Below are positions 1 to 11,436 of a DNA stretch of 64,000 bases, piece after piece. A program made the translations under genes and the position numbers. The notes under the pieces are model-generated. The model did not search any database, had not been told where the DNA came from, and was given only the letters and a program-made list of their open reading frames with translations. Every line of letters begins with the position of its first letter. Position 1 is the stretch's first letter. Source of the stretch: Pseudopedobacter saltans DSM 12145 (lineage in GTDB: Bacteria > Bacteroidota > Bacteroidia > Sphingobacteriales > Sphingobacteriaceae). The DNA is taken from NCBI RefSeq assembly GCF_000190735.1, contig NC_015177.1:1674001-1738000 (forward strand). The letters are read 5' to 3'.

Positions 1-38
1 CGTTTTTGGTGGAAAGAAAGATTAAATTAAGCTACGTT

Positions 39-70
39 AAAAAGCGGTTATTAAATAATAACTGCTTTTT
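39..70. terminator. Putative hairpin terminator at left edge
   Basis: A 15-bp stem (39-53 with 56-70, one G-T wobble, 2-base spacer) begins with five A and ends with five T, so it could stop transcription in either direction. The gene it serves lies outside the window. Nothing else clear is visible between 1 and 219. Confidence 0.5.
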
Positions 71-219
71 ATTCAATTTTCCCTCAACGGCCTTCTTAAA
101 AACATCTAAGGCTAACATTTCAACACCTGTATTATTTTCATTATCTTTAAAGTTTATATATTCTATTACTTAATCCTTCCAAAATTTTAAATTTGTCGTA
201 ATTTTTATTCATTGATATA

Positions 220-1176
220 ATGAACATAGAAACCTTCTTTGGAGAACAGGGCGTTTCCTACGTTTATCTCTATACAGCTCCTATCCACATAGCTGTCATA
301 TTGTTCGAAATGATCTACAGTTACAAATATAAAAAGCATATATACGACACAAAAGATACGGCAACAAATGTCTACATGGCATTGTTAAATTTCGGCCTAG
401 ATCTGGTTATGAAAGCTTTTGCTATGGGTGTTATGTTTTTCTTCTATGATCATAGTTTATTCAACCTTTCAGCAAGTTCCGCATGGTATTGGCTGGGTGT
501 GTTTTTATTGCAGGACTTTGCATATTATATTCATCACTATGTAGATCACCATTCACGCTTATTTTGGGCGGTACATGTGACTCACCACAATTCAGAAAAA
601 TTCAATATTTCAACAGGATTTCGTTCGCCTGTATTCCAGCCCCTATACAGATATTTATTCTTCTCTCCTATTGCATTATTGGGTTTTAATCCATGGCATA
701 TCATGTCTGCTTATGCCATTTTCCAAATTTATGGAACGTGGGTACATACCACTACTGTTGGAAAACTGGGAATTTTAGAATGGTTCCTCGTAACGCCATC
801 TCACCACCGCGTACACCATGCTTCCAATGCCAGATATCTAGATAGAAATATGGGAATGGGGCTAATTATCTGGGATAGGATCTTTGGTACCTTTGAAAAA
901 GAGGATGAGAATTACGAACCTATAAAGTATGGGCTGACCAAAGATATAGAAGACAAAGGGCCTATAAACATCGTATTTCACGAATGGAAAGAAATTTATA
1001 AAGATGCATGGAAACAACCCGGCCTTAAGTTTTCCGATCGGTTAAAATATATGTTCTATCCTCCAGGCTGGAATCACAGAGGCGATGGTAAAACATCCGC
1101 TGTTTTACGGGCGCAGGAAAAAGCCGAAAGACTAAGTAAAACAAACAACGAAAAAATACGAAAACTACCTACTTAA
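220..1176 (+). CDS. Sterol desaturase / fatty acid hydroxylase family membrane protein
   Basis: This is an integral-membrane di-iron oxygenase of the fatty acid hydroxylase superfamily, which hydroxylates or desaturates lipid substrates. The histidine clusters that bind the two irons are visible: HHYVDHH at residues 105-111, HVTHH at 119-123 and HHRVHH at 195-200. Hydrophobic segments surround them (about 20-35, 55-75, 88-104, 145-175), as expected for a membrane enzyme with a cytoplasmic metal centre. The 318-residue length is that of the compact bacterial members. It is monocistronic and converges on the T9SS gene with a 35-bp gap. The substrate cannot be read from sequence; sterols are unlikely in this phylum, so a membrane lipid or carotenoid-like substrate is an inference. 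Confidence 0.85.
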   Translation: MNIETFFGEQGVSYVYLYTAPIHIAVILFEMIYSYKYKKHIYDTKDTATNVYMALLNFGLDLVMKAFAMGVMFFFYDHSLFNLSASSAWYWLGVFLLQDFAYYIHHYVDHHSRLFWAVHVTHHNSEKFNISTGFRSPVFQPLYRYLFFSPIALLGFNPWHIMSAYAIFQIYGTWVHTTTVGKLGILEWFLVTPSHHRVHHASNARYLDRNMGMGLIIWDRIFGTFEKEDENYEPIKYGLTKDIEDKGPINIVFHEWKEIYKDAWKQPGLKFSDRLKYMFYPPGWNHRGDGKTSAVLRAQEKAERLSKTNNEKIRKLPT

Positions 1177-1211
1177 CAACAGGTTCGCTAACATAAGTGA
1201 TTGAGTTTGGC

Positions 1212-2249
1212 CTACCTGTCATTGGCACCAACCCGCATTATTTTCTTGTATAACCTGTTATCGCTTTCGGAAACTACCCGAACTATATAAATACCGTCCG
1301 GTACAATGGCTTCCATGGTAAAGTCTACTTCTCCTGCCGGAAAAACACGCGTTTCTTTTTTCATCAGCTCTCCTACTACGTTAATCAAATAAATATCTAC
1401 CTTCTCTTTTTGCGCCAGATAAAAGTTCACATTAAACTTGTCAACAAATGGGTTTGGATAAATAAATAGCTCGTCTTTGTTAAAGACACGCATTCCCTCG
1501 TCCTCAATGTACCCACTAATCTCACCTGTAACGGTCTTAATGTTTGCCATATTATCCATAAGGTTTTCCGCAAAGTCCGTTTTTTGTGTAGCTAGCCTCA
1601 GATTGTTTTGTATTACCATCAAGTGATCTATTTCCCAAGCCCCTTTCATACAATGTTGAAATCCTATTACATTGCCTTCAATAGGAACAATATACTGTTT
1701 ATACACCTCTACATTGTTTATTTTTAAGTGGATAAATCCCGCAGACTGTATAAGTTCGTATTTATTAAATTCACGAGGATTAAAAGACATCTGATCAAGT
1801 TTATCTTTGATATAGACCCGGCTGAAATTATCCCATTTGGAATTAAAAAAGTCTAATCTGACACTGCCGTCCAAAAAAACATTCAATTGATACAGCACAG
1901 AATTTGTCTGAATATTTCCTTTAGATATCACTCCCCACTGGATATCTAACACATCAAAAATATCTCCTCCAGACACAAATTTAGCATCCAAAGCAAGAGA
2001 AAAGTCATCTGCTGTATTTAGGTCTGTAATTTGTTTCGCATACCAAAGGCACCCCCTGCTATCGAAATTCTTATTAAACTTTTCTAAATGCAGTACCCCG
2101 TTTTGTATATCTACATGGAATTCCTTCGAATTGGGCCAAAGCCTCCATCCGTTTTTATTATCGGTAAAATTCTCATTCAGCAATACTTTGTCCTGCGAAA
2201 AAGCTATCGACACAGAAAATAGCATTATGATAAATAGTAGTCTTCGCAT
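1212..2249 (-). CDS. Secreted T9SS type A sorting domain protein
   Basis: The protein starts with a Sec signal peptide (about residues 1-19, ending FSQ). A jelly-roll-like region follows (about 22-215), with motifs such as ENFTDNKNGW and GVLHLEK that recall LamG or DUF1080-like carbohydrate-binding folds. The last about 85 residues form a type IX sorting domain: YPNPF near residue 265, then GELMKKE, and a final KKIMRVG strand. Such C-termini send proteins across the outer membrane through the PorSS apparatus, where the domain is removed or replaced by a lipid anchor. No catalytic residues are recognisable, so the role may be binding or adhesion. It lies downstream of the efflux operon on the same strand, separated from it by a terminator. 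Confidence 0.8.
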   Translation of the reverse strand: MRRLLFIIMLFSVSIAFSQDKVLLNENFTDNKNGWRLWPNSKEFHVDIQNGVLHLEKFNKNFDSRGCLWYAKQITDLNTADDFSLALDAKFVSGGDIFDVLDIQWGVISKGNIQTNSVLYQLNVFLDGSVRLDFFNSKWDNFSRVYIKDKLDQMSFNPREFNKYELIQSAGFIHLKINNVEVYKQYIVPIEGNVIGFQHCMKGAWEIDHLMVIQNNLRLATQKTDFAENLMDNMANIKTVTGEISGYIEDEGMRVFNKDELFIYPNPFVDKFNVNFYLAQKEKVDIYLINVVGELMKKETRVFPAGEVDFTMEAIVPDGIYIVRVVSESDNRLYKKIMRVGANDR

Positions 2250-2299
2250 GGCTTAATGGCTTATCTTAAAACAAAATAAGCAAAAACCATACAACAAAA

Positions 2300-2323
2300 A
2301 AGACTGCCAGAAATGGCAGTCTT
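2300..2323 (-). terminator. Terminator of the RND efflux operon
   Basis: A 10-bp perfect stem (2300-2309 with 2314-2323, 4-base loop) is followed on the minus strand by a run of T. It lies 15 bp past the stop codon of the efflux gene. Confidence 0.8.
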
Positions 2324-2338
2324 AAAGAGATAAATAAA

Positions 2339-5300
2339 TTATCTCCAGCCACCGCCCAATGCCTTATATAATATAATTTGATTAAGCAACAGTTCTTTAC
2401 GTATGCTAATCCGATTAATTTCAGCATCTATCACACTTTTTTGTGCATTCAGCACATCCAGATAGGTTATTCTACCCGCAATAAATAAATCTTGAGCGGC
2501 AGAAACAGATGCTCTTAAAGCTTTAGCTTCCTCCAGAATATAATCTTTACGCTTTCGGATATATTCATCAGCGGAAATACCATTTTTCACTTCCGTAAAT
2601 GCCTGTAAAACCGTCTTTTCATATTCTTCAAAAGCTAAGCCGTAGGATGCCTTAAAGTATTCGTAATCAGACCGGATTACACGTTGATTAAAAACCGGAG
2701 CTGTTATCCCGCCTAACAATCCCCAGGTTAGCGATTTGCTGTTAAAGAATTTTTCTGCATCAAAAGCTTGCAACCCAATATAAGGAGATAAAGCTATAGT
2801 AGGTAAGAAAGCCAGCTTAGCCGCTTTAACATCGTGTACTGAAGCTTTCAAGTTTAACAAAGCCTGTCTGACGTCTGGTCGGTTAGCAACAAGCTGAGTA
2901 GGTAGTCCTACCTTTATCTTTTCAAACAGTTCTTCCTGTAAGATAGCTTCGGTTCTTTTAACCCCATTATCAAATTTACCCGCCAAAAGACTAATATGGT
3001 TTTGCAAAAATTGCATCTGCTGCAAAACTTCTTCTTTCTTCGCTTTCGAGTTGAAAAGTATAGCTCTAAACTGCTGCACCCCCAACTCATCTGCCCTTCC
3101 TGCCTCCTTTTTTACTTCTATCACCTCCAATGATTTTTGTTGTAAATCGATATTTCGGTTATAAACCTTCAGTTCATCGTCGAGGCTTTGTAGTTCCAGA
3201 TAGGCGGAAGCAACCTGACTTACCAATTCTGTTTGTATGAGTTTCTGTCCTTCATTGCTGGCTAAGAATTCATTTAAAGCCGCCGCTTTCTGGTTCTTCA
3301 ATTTTCCCCAGATATCGATTTCCCATGACGTCTGTAAACCCAAAAAATAATTCGGAAGCGGGTCTGGTAGCTTCTCATCGGCTTTTAGATTATCAGAAAA
3401 ATTGGTATCGTAATTACCTATTCCATCCATGGTATAAAAACCATATTTGCTCAATCCGGCATCTGCAACTATATTCAAATTGGGAAGCGTAGCATTTTTC
3501 TTCAACCTTAGCTTGGCTTTTGCCTGTTCTATACGATACAATGCTTGCTTAAGGTCTTTGTTATTTGCTAAAGTGGTATCAATTAAAGCAATCAGATTTT
3601 TGTCCCTAAACAGGTCTTTCCAGGAAATTGCAGCGACACTAGCAGTATCTGTCAGTTCTTTCTCGAAATTCTGAGGAATAACCTGGTGCCTATATTCCTT
3701 AACATCATTTTTAACAGAACATGCTCCAAGTAACAATAGAACCAAAGGAGCTGCAATGGCAACCTTAATTTTTTTCTTTTTCGTGTTCTTAGAAAATAAA
3801 ACATATAAACCAGGAATAACCAATACACCGATAATTGTTCCGATCAACATACCTCCTACGGACGCCACACCAATAGAGCGATTACCTAAAGCACCTGCGC
3901 CACTGGCAAACATGAGCGGGATTAAGCCTGCCACAAAAGCAAAAGAAGTCATCAGGATTGGCCTTAAACGGGCAACCGCACCTTCTATAGCTGCCTGCAA
4001 ATAACTCATCCCCTGCTTTTGTTTCAATATGGCGTATTCAACAATAAGGATAGCGTTCTTACCCAACAGTCCAATGAGCATCACCAAAGCAACCTGCGCA
4101 TAGATGTTATTTTCCAATCCAAATACTTTAAGAAAGAAAAACGCACCAAAAACTCCTGCCGGAAGCGAGAGCAATACTGGTAATGGTAACAGAAAGCTCT
4201 CATATTGCGCTGCTAAAATCAGATAGACGAATAGCAGACATAGTGCAAATATGTAAAGTGCCTGATTTCCGGAAATAATCTGTTCCCTGGTCATTCCCGT
4301 CCATTCTATATCATAACCTTGCGGAAGATTTTGCGCCACCTTTTCCACAGCCGCTATCACCTCACCACTACTGTAACCGTCAGCAGCATCTCCGTTCAGC
4401 ATGGCAGAAGAAAACATATTATAACGCGTAATCTGTTCAGGACCATAAACTCTTTTCATGGTAATGAAAGACGAAAATGGTAACATTTTCCCTTGTTCAT
4501 TTTTGATGTATAGTTTCAGAACATCCTCGGGCTTTTCACGATATCCTGGCCCTGCCTGTACCATAACCTTATACATTTGCCCGTAACGAATAAAATTGGT
4601 AGCATAGTAACTCCCCATTAGTGTTTGTAATGTTGCCATAGCATTCTCTACAGACACGCCTTGTTTTGCCGCCATATCATAATCCACATGCAATTCGTAC
4701 TGCGGAAAATTGACGTCAAAAGACGTAAAAACATTTCCTACCTCCGGAGTAGCTTTCAGATCTTCAATAAACTTCTTCAAAACATTCGATGTGGCATTTA
4801 AATCATCGTTGCCCGTTTTATCCAATACTCTTAACTCGAAGCCCGAAGAATTACCAAAACCAGGAACAGTTGGCGGAGGAAAAAACTCAATCTCCGCATC
4901 CATAATATGCGCAGTTTTCTTTTTCAACTCAGCGATAATATCATCTACAGACTCTTTCCTATCTTCCCAAGCCACCAGATTAATCATTCCCATCCCATAA
5001 GAAGCACCGGAAACCTCGTTCACCAAACTATAGCCTCCCAAAGTAGAAACTGTTTCTACTGCCTTCATTTCTCTGCTGATCTTATCAATCTCCGTTAAAA
5101 CTGCTTCTGTCCTGTCTACGGTTGCTCCCGGCGGAGTAGTGACATTAACATAAATCATCCCCTGATCTTCGGTAGGTATAAATCCGGAAGGAAGCAAAGC
5201 GCTCATTCCCCAGGTTGCTGCAAAAAAGCCAATCAACAGTCCGAAAGTTAACGTTCGGCGACCGGCTGTCCGGGTCAAAATCCCTTCATAACCCTTCGCT

Positions 5301-6877
5301 GTCTTATCATATGCTTTATTAAACTGCCCAAAGAACCTGGCCAGCCAACCTTTGGCTGCCGGTTTATCATGGGGCGAACGTAAAATAATAGCACACAAGG
5401 CAGGTGTTAAAGTAAGCGCATTAATACCAGAGATTACAATTGCCGAGGCCAGCGTTAACGAAAACTGCCTGTAAAAAATCCCCACGGGACCAGACAGGAA
5501 AGCTACAGGAACAAATACAGCAGACATTACCAAAGTAATCGCTACCACCGCTCCACCAACTTCATTCATTGCTGCTATTGTAGCTTGCATTGGTGATAAG
5601 TGCTCCTCTTCCATTTTGGCATAAACCGCCTCGACAACAACAATGGCATTATCCACCACAATACCTATAGCCAGCACCAGCGCAAATAATGTCAATAGAT
5701 TGATAGAGAATCCCAGCATCTGCATAAAGAACAAGGCCCCGATCAAACACACGGGTACTGCCAGTGCCGGAATTAATGTCGACCTAAAATCCTGCAAGAA
5801 AATAAATACCACTATAAATACCAGAAGAAATGCTTCTATCAGGGTTTTCACTACGCTGGAAATAGAGGCATCCAAAAATCTCGATACATCATAACCCATA
5901 GTGTATTTCATTCCTGGTGGAAAAGAAGTTTCTTTCAATTCGGCCATCCTTTCCTTTACCTTCTTAATTACATCCTGAGCATTAGACCCGGGCAGCTGTT
6001 TCAACATAATAGAAGCCGAAGGCCTTCCATCGGTCTTAGAAACCATTTCATAATCCAAAGACCCAAACTCTATATCTGCGATATCTTTTATCCGGATGAT
6101 GGAACCATCTGCATTAGCCCTGATTGGGATATTCTCATATTCAGATTCCTTTGTAAATTTCCCTGGATAACGCAAAACATACTGTTGCATATTAATGGAT
6201 TTATCAGATCCAATACCCGTTTGCCCGGGCGCAGCCTCCACGTTTTGTTTTCTCAATGCGGTTATTACATCTTCGCTCGAAATCTGGTAGGCAGCCAACC
6301 GATCAGGTTTTAACCAGACACGCATCGCATAGTCACGTAAACCCATAATCTGGGCGAACCCAACACCCTCTATACGCTTTAGCTCTTTAAGGATATTGAT
6401 ATCTGTAAAGTTGTAAATAAAGCGTTCATCGGCGGTTTCATCGTCACTAAAAACGTTCAGGTACATCAACATACTGTTCACTTCTTTTTCAGTAGTTACC
6501 CCGGCTTTAATTACCTCTTCCGGCAATTCATCCAAAACGGTGGTCACCCTATTCTGAACGTTAACCGCAGCAATATCAGGGTCGGTTCCGACTTTAAAGA
6601 AAACCTGAATTAGTGTTGTACCATTATTGGTAGATACCGAGCCCATATAAGTCATTCCTGCCACACCATTTATCGCCCGCTCCAAGGGAATAGCTACGGC
6701 ATTCGTACTTACTTCGGCATTCGCTCCAGTATAATTCGCTGTCACCACCACAGATGGCGGAACAATATCAGGAAATTGGGTTACTGGCAATGTAAAAAGA
6801 GCCAAACCTCCCAATAAGGTTATAAAAAGGGATATAACGAGCGATAAAACCGGTCGTTTTATAAATTTCTCAAACAT
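2339..6877 (-). CDS. HAE1-type RND efflux permease read through into a TolC/NodT-type outer-membrane factor
   Basis: Residues 1 to about 1036 form a complete hydrophobic/amphiphilic RND pump. The first transmembrane helix follows KRPV, TM4 carries GIVVDN (409-410), and the TM10 motif GLLGKNAILIVEYA is present. Residues 1037-1512 form a complete outer-membrane efflux lipoprotein with its own lipobox, LLGAC (Cys 1053). Proton-driven export of drugs or other small molecules is expected, with the adaptor encoded 26 bp upstream. The join is suspicious. The codons across it contain a run of seven A (3775-3769). One more A would end the pump at a TAA after about 1037 residues and put an overlapping ATG (3804) in frame with the channel, giving a normal 28-residue lipoprotein signal. 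So it may be two genes, a slippage-controlled pair, or a real fusion. The second Asp of the proton-relay pair is Asn 410. Confidence 0.9.
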   Translation of the reverse strand: MFEKFIKRPVLSLVISLFITLLGGLALFTLPVTQFPDIVPPSVVVTANYTGANAEVSTNAVAIPLERAINGVAGMTYMGSVSTNNGTTLIQVFFKVGTDPDIAAVNVQNRVTTVLDELPEEVIKAGVTTEKEVNSMLMYLNVFSDDETADERFIYNFTDINILKELKRIEGVGFAQIMGLRDYAMRVWLKPDRLAAYQISSEDVITALRKQNVEAAPGQTGIGSDKSINMQQYVLRYPGKFTKESEYENIPIRANADGSIIRIKDIADIEFGSLDYEMVSKTDGRPSASIMLKQLPGSNAQDVIKKVKERMAELKETSFPPGMKYTMGYDVSRFLDASISSVVKTLIEAFLLVFIVVFIFLQDFRSTLIPALAVPVCLIGALFFMQMLGFSINLLTLFALVLAIGIVVDNAIVVVEAVYAKMEEEHLSPMQATIAAMNEVGGAVVAITLVMSAVFVPVAFLSGPVGIFYRQFSLTLASAIVISGINALTLTPALCAIILRSPHDKPAAKGWLARFFGQFNKAYDKTAKGYEGILTRTAGRRTLTFGLLIGFFAATWGMSALLPSGFIPTEDQGMIYVNVTTPPGATVDRTEAVLTEIDKISREMKAVETVSTLGGYSLVNEVSGASYGMGMINLVAWEDRKESVDDIIAELKKKTAHIMDAEIEFFPPPTVPGFGNSSGFELRVLDKTGNDDLNATSNVLKKFIEDLKATPEVGNVFTSFDVNFPQYELHVDYDMAAKQGVSVENAMATLQTLMGSYYATNFIRYGQMYKVMVQAGPGYREKPEDVLKLYIKNEQGKMLPFSSFITMKRVYGPEQITRYNMFSSAMLNGDAADGYSSGEVIAAVEKVAQNLPQGYDIEWTGMTREQIISGNQALYIFALCLLFVYLILAAQYESFLLPLPVLLSLPAGVFGAFFFLKVFGLENNIYAQVALVMLIGLLGKNAILIVEYAILKQKQGMSYLQAAIEGAVARLRPILMTSFAFVAGLIPLMFASGAGALGNRSIGVASVGGMLIGTIIGVLVIPGLYVLFSKNTKKKKIKVAIAAPLVLLLLGACSVKNDVKEYRHQVIPQNFEKELTDTASVAAISWKDLFRDKNLIALIDTTLANNKDLKQALYRIEQAKAKLRLKKNATLPNLNIVADAGLSKYGFYTMDGIGNYDTNFSDNLKADEKLPDPLPNYFLGLQTSWEIDIWGKLKNQKAAALNEFLASNEGQKLIQTELVSQVASAYLELQSLDDELKVYNRNIDLQQKSLEVIEVKKEAGRADELGVQQFRAILFNSKAKKEEVLQQMQFLQNHISLLAGKFDNGVKRTEAILQEELFEKIKVGLPTQLVANRPDVRQALLNLKASVHDVKAAKLAFLPTIALSPYIGLQAFDAEKFFNSKSLTWGLLGGITAPVFNQRVIRSDYEYFKASYGLAFEEYEKTVLQAFTEVKNGISADEYIRKRKDYILEEAKALRASVSAAQDLFIAGRITYLDVLNAQKSVIDAEINRISIRKELLLNQIILYKALGGGWR

Positions 6878-6903
6878 AAACTTCTAAATTTCCCGCACCT
6901 CTA

Positions 6904-8046
6904 TTAAATTTTTGATTTAGCCAAAACTTCTGTTGGTTTTAAGTGATTGGGCTGGATATTCATTCCATCTTTAAGTCCTTGCACTCCTTCAAAAACCACT
7001 TGATCCTGCGAATTAAGTCCTTCGTCTATCAGGTAGAAATGGCCTATCCGCTGTCCCGCTTTAAAAGGCGTCATTTTGATTTTATTATGTTTGTCCAACT
7101 TGTAAACATAAGTTCTGTCCTGTATTTCGAATACCGATTTTTGGTGGACAGCCAGGGTCTCACCAGTTTCTACCGGAACATTTATTTTGCCCGAAGAACC
7201 GTGCTTCAGTAAACCCTGCGGATTCTTAAAACGGGCTCTTAAAGAAATTGATCCTGTGTTGGTTGCAAATTCGCTTTCTGCAAATTCAGCCATCCCCTCA
7301 AAAGGATAGACATCACCATTGGCAAGGGTCAGTGTTACTTTCTTTTTAAATGTATTTTTATCGAATAGCGAATCTGTAGCGATATTGAGGTATTCTTTTT
7401 CAGAGATATCAAAATATACGTTTACCAGAGACAAATCAGAAACAGAGGTCAATAAAGCGCCTTCTTCCAGTAAAGAACCTTCTTTCAACGGAATCCTGTC
7501 TATAGTTCCATCAAAAGGAGCTCTGATTAATGTTTGAGACAAACGGGTTCTAGCCAGCTGTTGTAATGATTTGGCTTCCTCTATTTTAGATTGTGCAGCT
7601 TTAAACCTCGCATTGGCCAGTTCAAGCTCTGTTTTAGATACAATTTTCTTATTAACCAACAATTCGGTCCGCTGCTTTTCCAGCTCTACTGTCTTGGCAT
7701 CCGCAATAGCATTGTTCAAAGCGGCCTCTGCCCTTGCCAAATCTGCACTGTACTCTGCATCGTTTATTTTAAATAAAATCTGTCCTTTTCTCACACTCGC
7801 TCCCTCATCTACATAAATCTTCTCCAGAAATCCGGTCAAACGCGATCTGAGCTCTACATTTTTTACTGCCTGAATATCGGCGATATAGTCATTATAAATA
7901 ATGGTGTCTAAAGAAATTATAGAGGTAACGGGAACCAGTTTTGTCTCTTGTTCCGGATTTTTTTCTGTGCTGTTAACCGTACAGGAAGAAATTGAAAAAA
8001 TCCCAAAAGATGCAATAAGTAATTGCGAAATAGTATTAGCTTTCAT
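6904..8046 (-). CDS. RND efflux periplasmic adaptor (membrane fusion protein, AcrA/MexA type)
   Basis: This is a lipoprotein (lipobox ending at Cys 22, ISSC) that bridges the RND pump and the outer-membrane channel. The first half has the split lipoyl/barrel-sandwich pattern (ELRSRLTGFLEKIYVDEGASVRKGQ, here given as ELRSRLTGF and DEGASVRKGQ, then LIRAPFDGTIDR). Between them, about residues 90-170, lies a long helical hairpin. The beta-barrel and membrane-proximal domains follow to the end. The 380-residue length is typical. It is the first gene of the operon, 26 bp before the pump gene. An inverted repeat at 8067-8089 lies in its promoter region and could be an operator, although no regulator gene is adjacent. 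Confidence 0.93.
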   Translation of the reverse strand: MKANTISQLLIASFGIFSISSCTVNSTEKNPEQETKLVPVTSIISLDTIIYNDYIADIQAVKNVELRSRLTGFLEKIYVDEGASVRKGQILFKINDAEYSADLARAEAALNNAIADAKTVELEKQRTELLVNKKIVSKTELELANARFKAAQSKIEEAKSLQQLARTRLSQTLIRAPFDGTIDRIPLKEGSLLEEGALLTSVSDLSLVNVYFDISEKEYLNIATDSLFDKNTFKKKVTLTLANGDVYPFEGMAEFAESEFATNTGSISLRARFKNPQGLLKHGSSGKINVPVETGETLAVHQKSVFEIQDRTYVYKLDKHNKIKMTPFKAGQRIGHFYLIDEGLNSQDQVVFEGVQGLKDGMNIQPNHLKPTEVLAKSKI

Positions 8047-8066
8047 TAAATATAAAAAGTGTTGCG

Positions 8067-8089
8067 TTTCTGGTCAATACGGCCAGAAA
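8067..8089. promoter_or_regulatory. Inverted repeat upstream of the efflux operon (possible operator)
   Basis: Arms TTTCTGG (8067-8073) and CCAGAAA (8083-8089) are separated by 9 bp and lie 21 bp before the adaptor start codon. The size suits a dimeric repressor. No TetR or MarR gene is nearby, so the assignment rests only on symmetry and position. Confidence 0.35.
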
Positions 8090-8183
8090 GAATTAAAATT
8101 TGTTGAACAATAAAATCCAAAAGGAAAGCTTACGTAAACAGAAAGCTTACGCAACGCATCGTAGAATTAATGTAGAAAGTAAC

Positions 8184-8552
8184 CTAGAAAGGTTTATATC
8201 TGAATAAAAAAGAATAGTATCCGGGCAGACAAATACTCTTATTCCGATAAAATGGATGATTTTCTTTTTTAACTACAAATGACAGTAAACCAAAAAAGAA
8301 AGCCACTATCAGAAACAATACAGGAATAACATAAACTCCAGAGTGGAAAATCCTGTAGTCATCAAACATGACTTCTGCATCAGGATTTTGTTTTTCCAAT
8401 GGTATGTCTAACACATCATTCAATACAAATTCTATTAAAGAATCTCCGTCGAATAAAGCCTGTTCATTTTGTACAGTATTACAACTGGCCTCATAAGCTA
8501 TGATATTGAGGTATCCAAAAAGTGCCAGAAAATGAAACAGTTTAACAAACAT
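8184..8552 (-). CDS. Small membrane protein of unknown function
   Basis: I do not recognise a named family. The 122-residue protein has an N-terminal hydrophobic stretch (about 4-20) that could be a signal peptide or anchor. An acidic middle follows (about 30-70, with LIEFVLNDVLDIPLE). A second strong transmembrane segment spans about 74-95, and the tail is basic and aromatic (FYRNK, FLFRYKPF). This suggests an envelope protein with an acidic periplasmic loop. It lies between the efflux operon and icd on the same strand, 137 bp upstream of the adaptor start, and may precede the operon transcriptionally. The reading frame has a plausible ATG start and ordinary codon use. Confidence 0.55.
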   Translation of the reverse strand: MFVKLFHFLALFGYLNIIAYEASCNTVQNEQALFDGDSLIEFVLNDVLDIPLEKQNPDAEVMFDDYRIFHSGVYVIPVLFLIVAFFFGLLSFVVKKENHPFYRNKSICLPGYYSFLFRYKPF

Positions 8553-8631
8553 CGCTTCAAAGATATCATATTACCCGTTTTAAGAGATTCCAAAATTTAT
8601 ATATGACACTTTTTTGATTTTTTACAAAAAA

Positions 8632-8664
8632 AACGAGAGCTATCCTTAAAGAACAGCTCCCGTT
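8632..8664 (-). terminator. Terminator downstream of icd
   Basis: A stem of about 10 bp (8632-8641 with 8655-8664, one mismatch) is followed on the minus strand by eight T. It lies 25 bp past the icd stop codon. Confidence 0.75.
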
Positions 8665-8688
8665 TTATATGTTTAATATAATTGTCTA

Positions 8689-10926
<2,238 letters not shown>

Positions 10927-11160
10927 TTATTACAGTTAAGCTGTTTTAACGGAATATAGGCACCCGTTAAAAACGCGATAAATATAGTAAAAATAGCCGT
11001 GTATTGTTCTGTGTTTAAAGTTTTTTACGTTAAAAACAAGCTTAAAGAATAAGATTTTACGTCGCCAATTTCTCGTTATCCATCAAAAGGTAATATTCTT
11101 CTAAAAACTTATTACACCTGACTTTTGTTATTCTAACTGTCACATATCAAAAAAATAGTT

Positions 11161-11277
11161 ATGAATAAATTTTTCAGAGTTCTGATAGCAGGCTGGGGAG
11201 CAAAGAAACTTGGCGGAGGTTGTTTGTTAACGATTATTATTTTTATTATTCTTTACTATTTACTAGGATATTTGTAA
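11161..11277 (+). CDS. Conserved 38-residue single-span membrane protein
   Basis: A short frame from ATG 11161 to TAA 11277 encodes a basic N-terminus (MNKFFRVLIAGWGAKKLGGG) followed by one hydrophobic helix (CLLTIIIFIILYYLLG) and a two-residue tail. The GWGAKKLGGGC segment followed by an Ile/Leu/Tyr helix resembles very small proteins I recall from other Sphingobacteriaceae. The amphipathic, glycine-rich head suggests a membrane-associated regulatory or structural peptide. It sits alone between icd and the glycan operon. No function can be assigned; a conservation test would decide whether it is a real gene. Confidence 0.6.
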   Translation: MNKFFRVLIAGWGAKKLGGGCLLTIIIFIILYYLLGYL

Positions 11278-11436
11278 TATCTTTTTTTTGATTTGATCCC
11301 ACATGTCGAGAACAACTATTATTTAAGTTAACATCGTAAAGATTGCTTTGCTATACCCCTCTCAAAAACAAAGAAAAAATCATAATAAGCAGCCTAATAC
11401 CATTAGAAGAATCGGAGATTCAAGCATAGCAGCAGA

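Noticed and set aside
32-169. Minus-strand frame reading VEMLALDVFKKAVEGKLNKK without a start in the family style
   Set aside because: It reads smoothly but runs through the terminator hairpin and has no identifiable homolog; it may be a remnant or chance.
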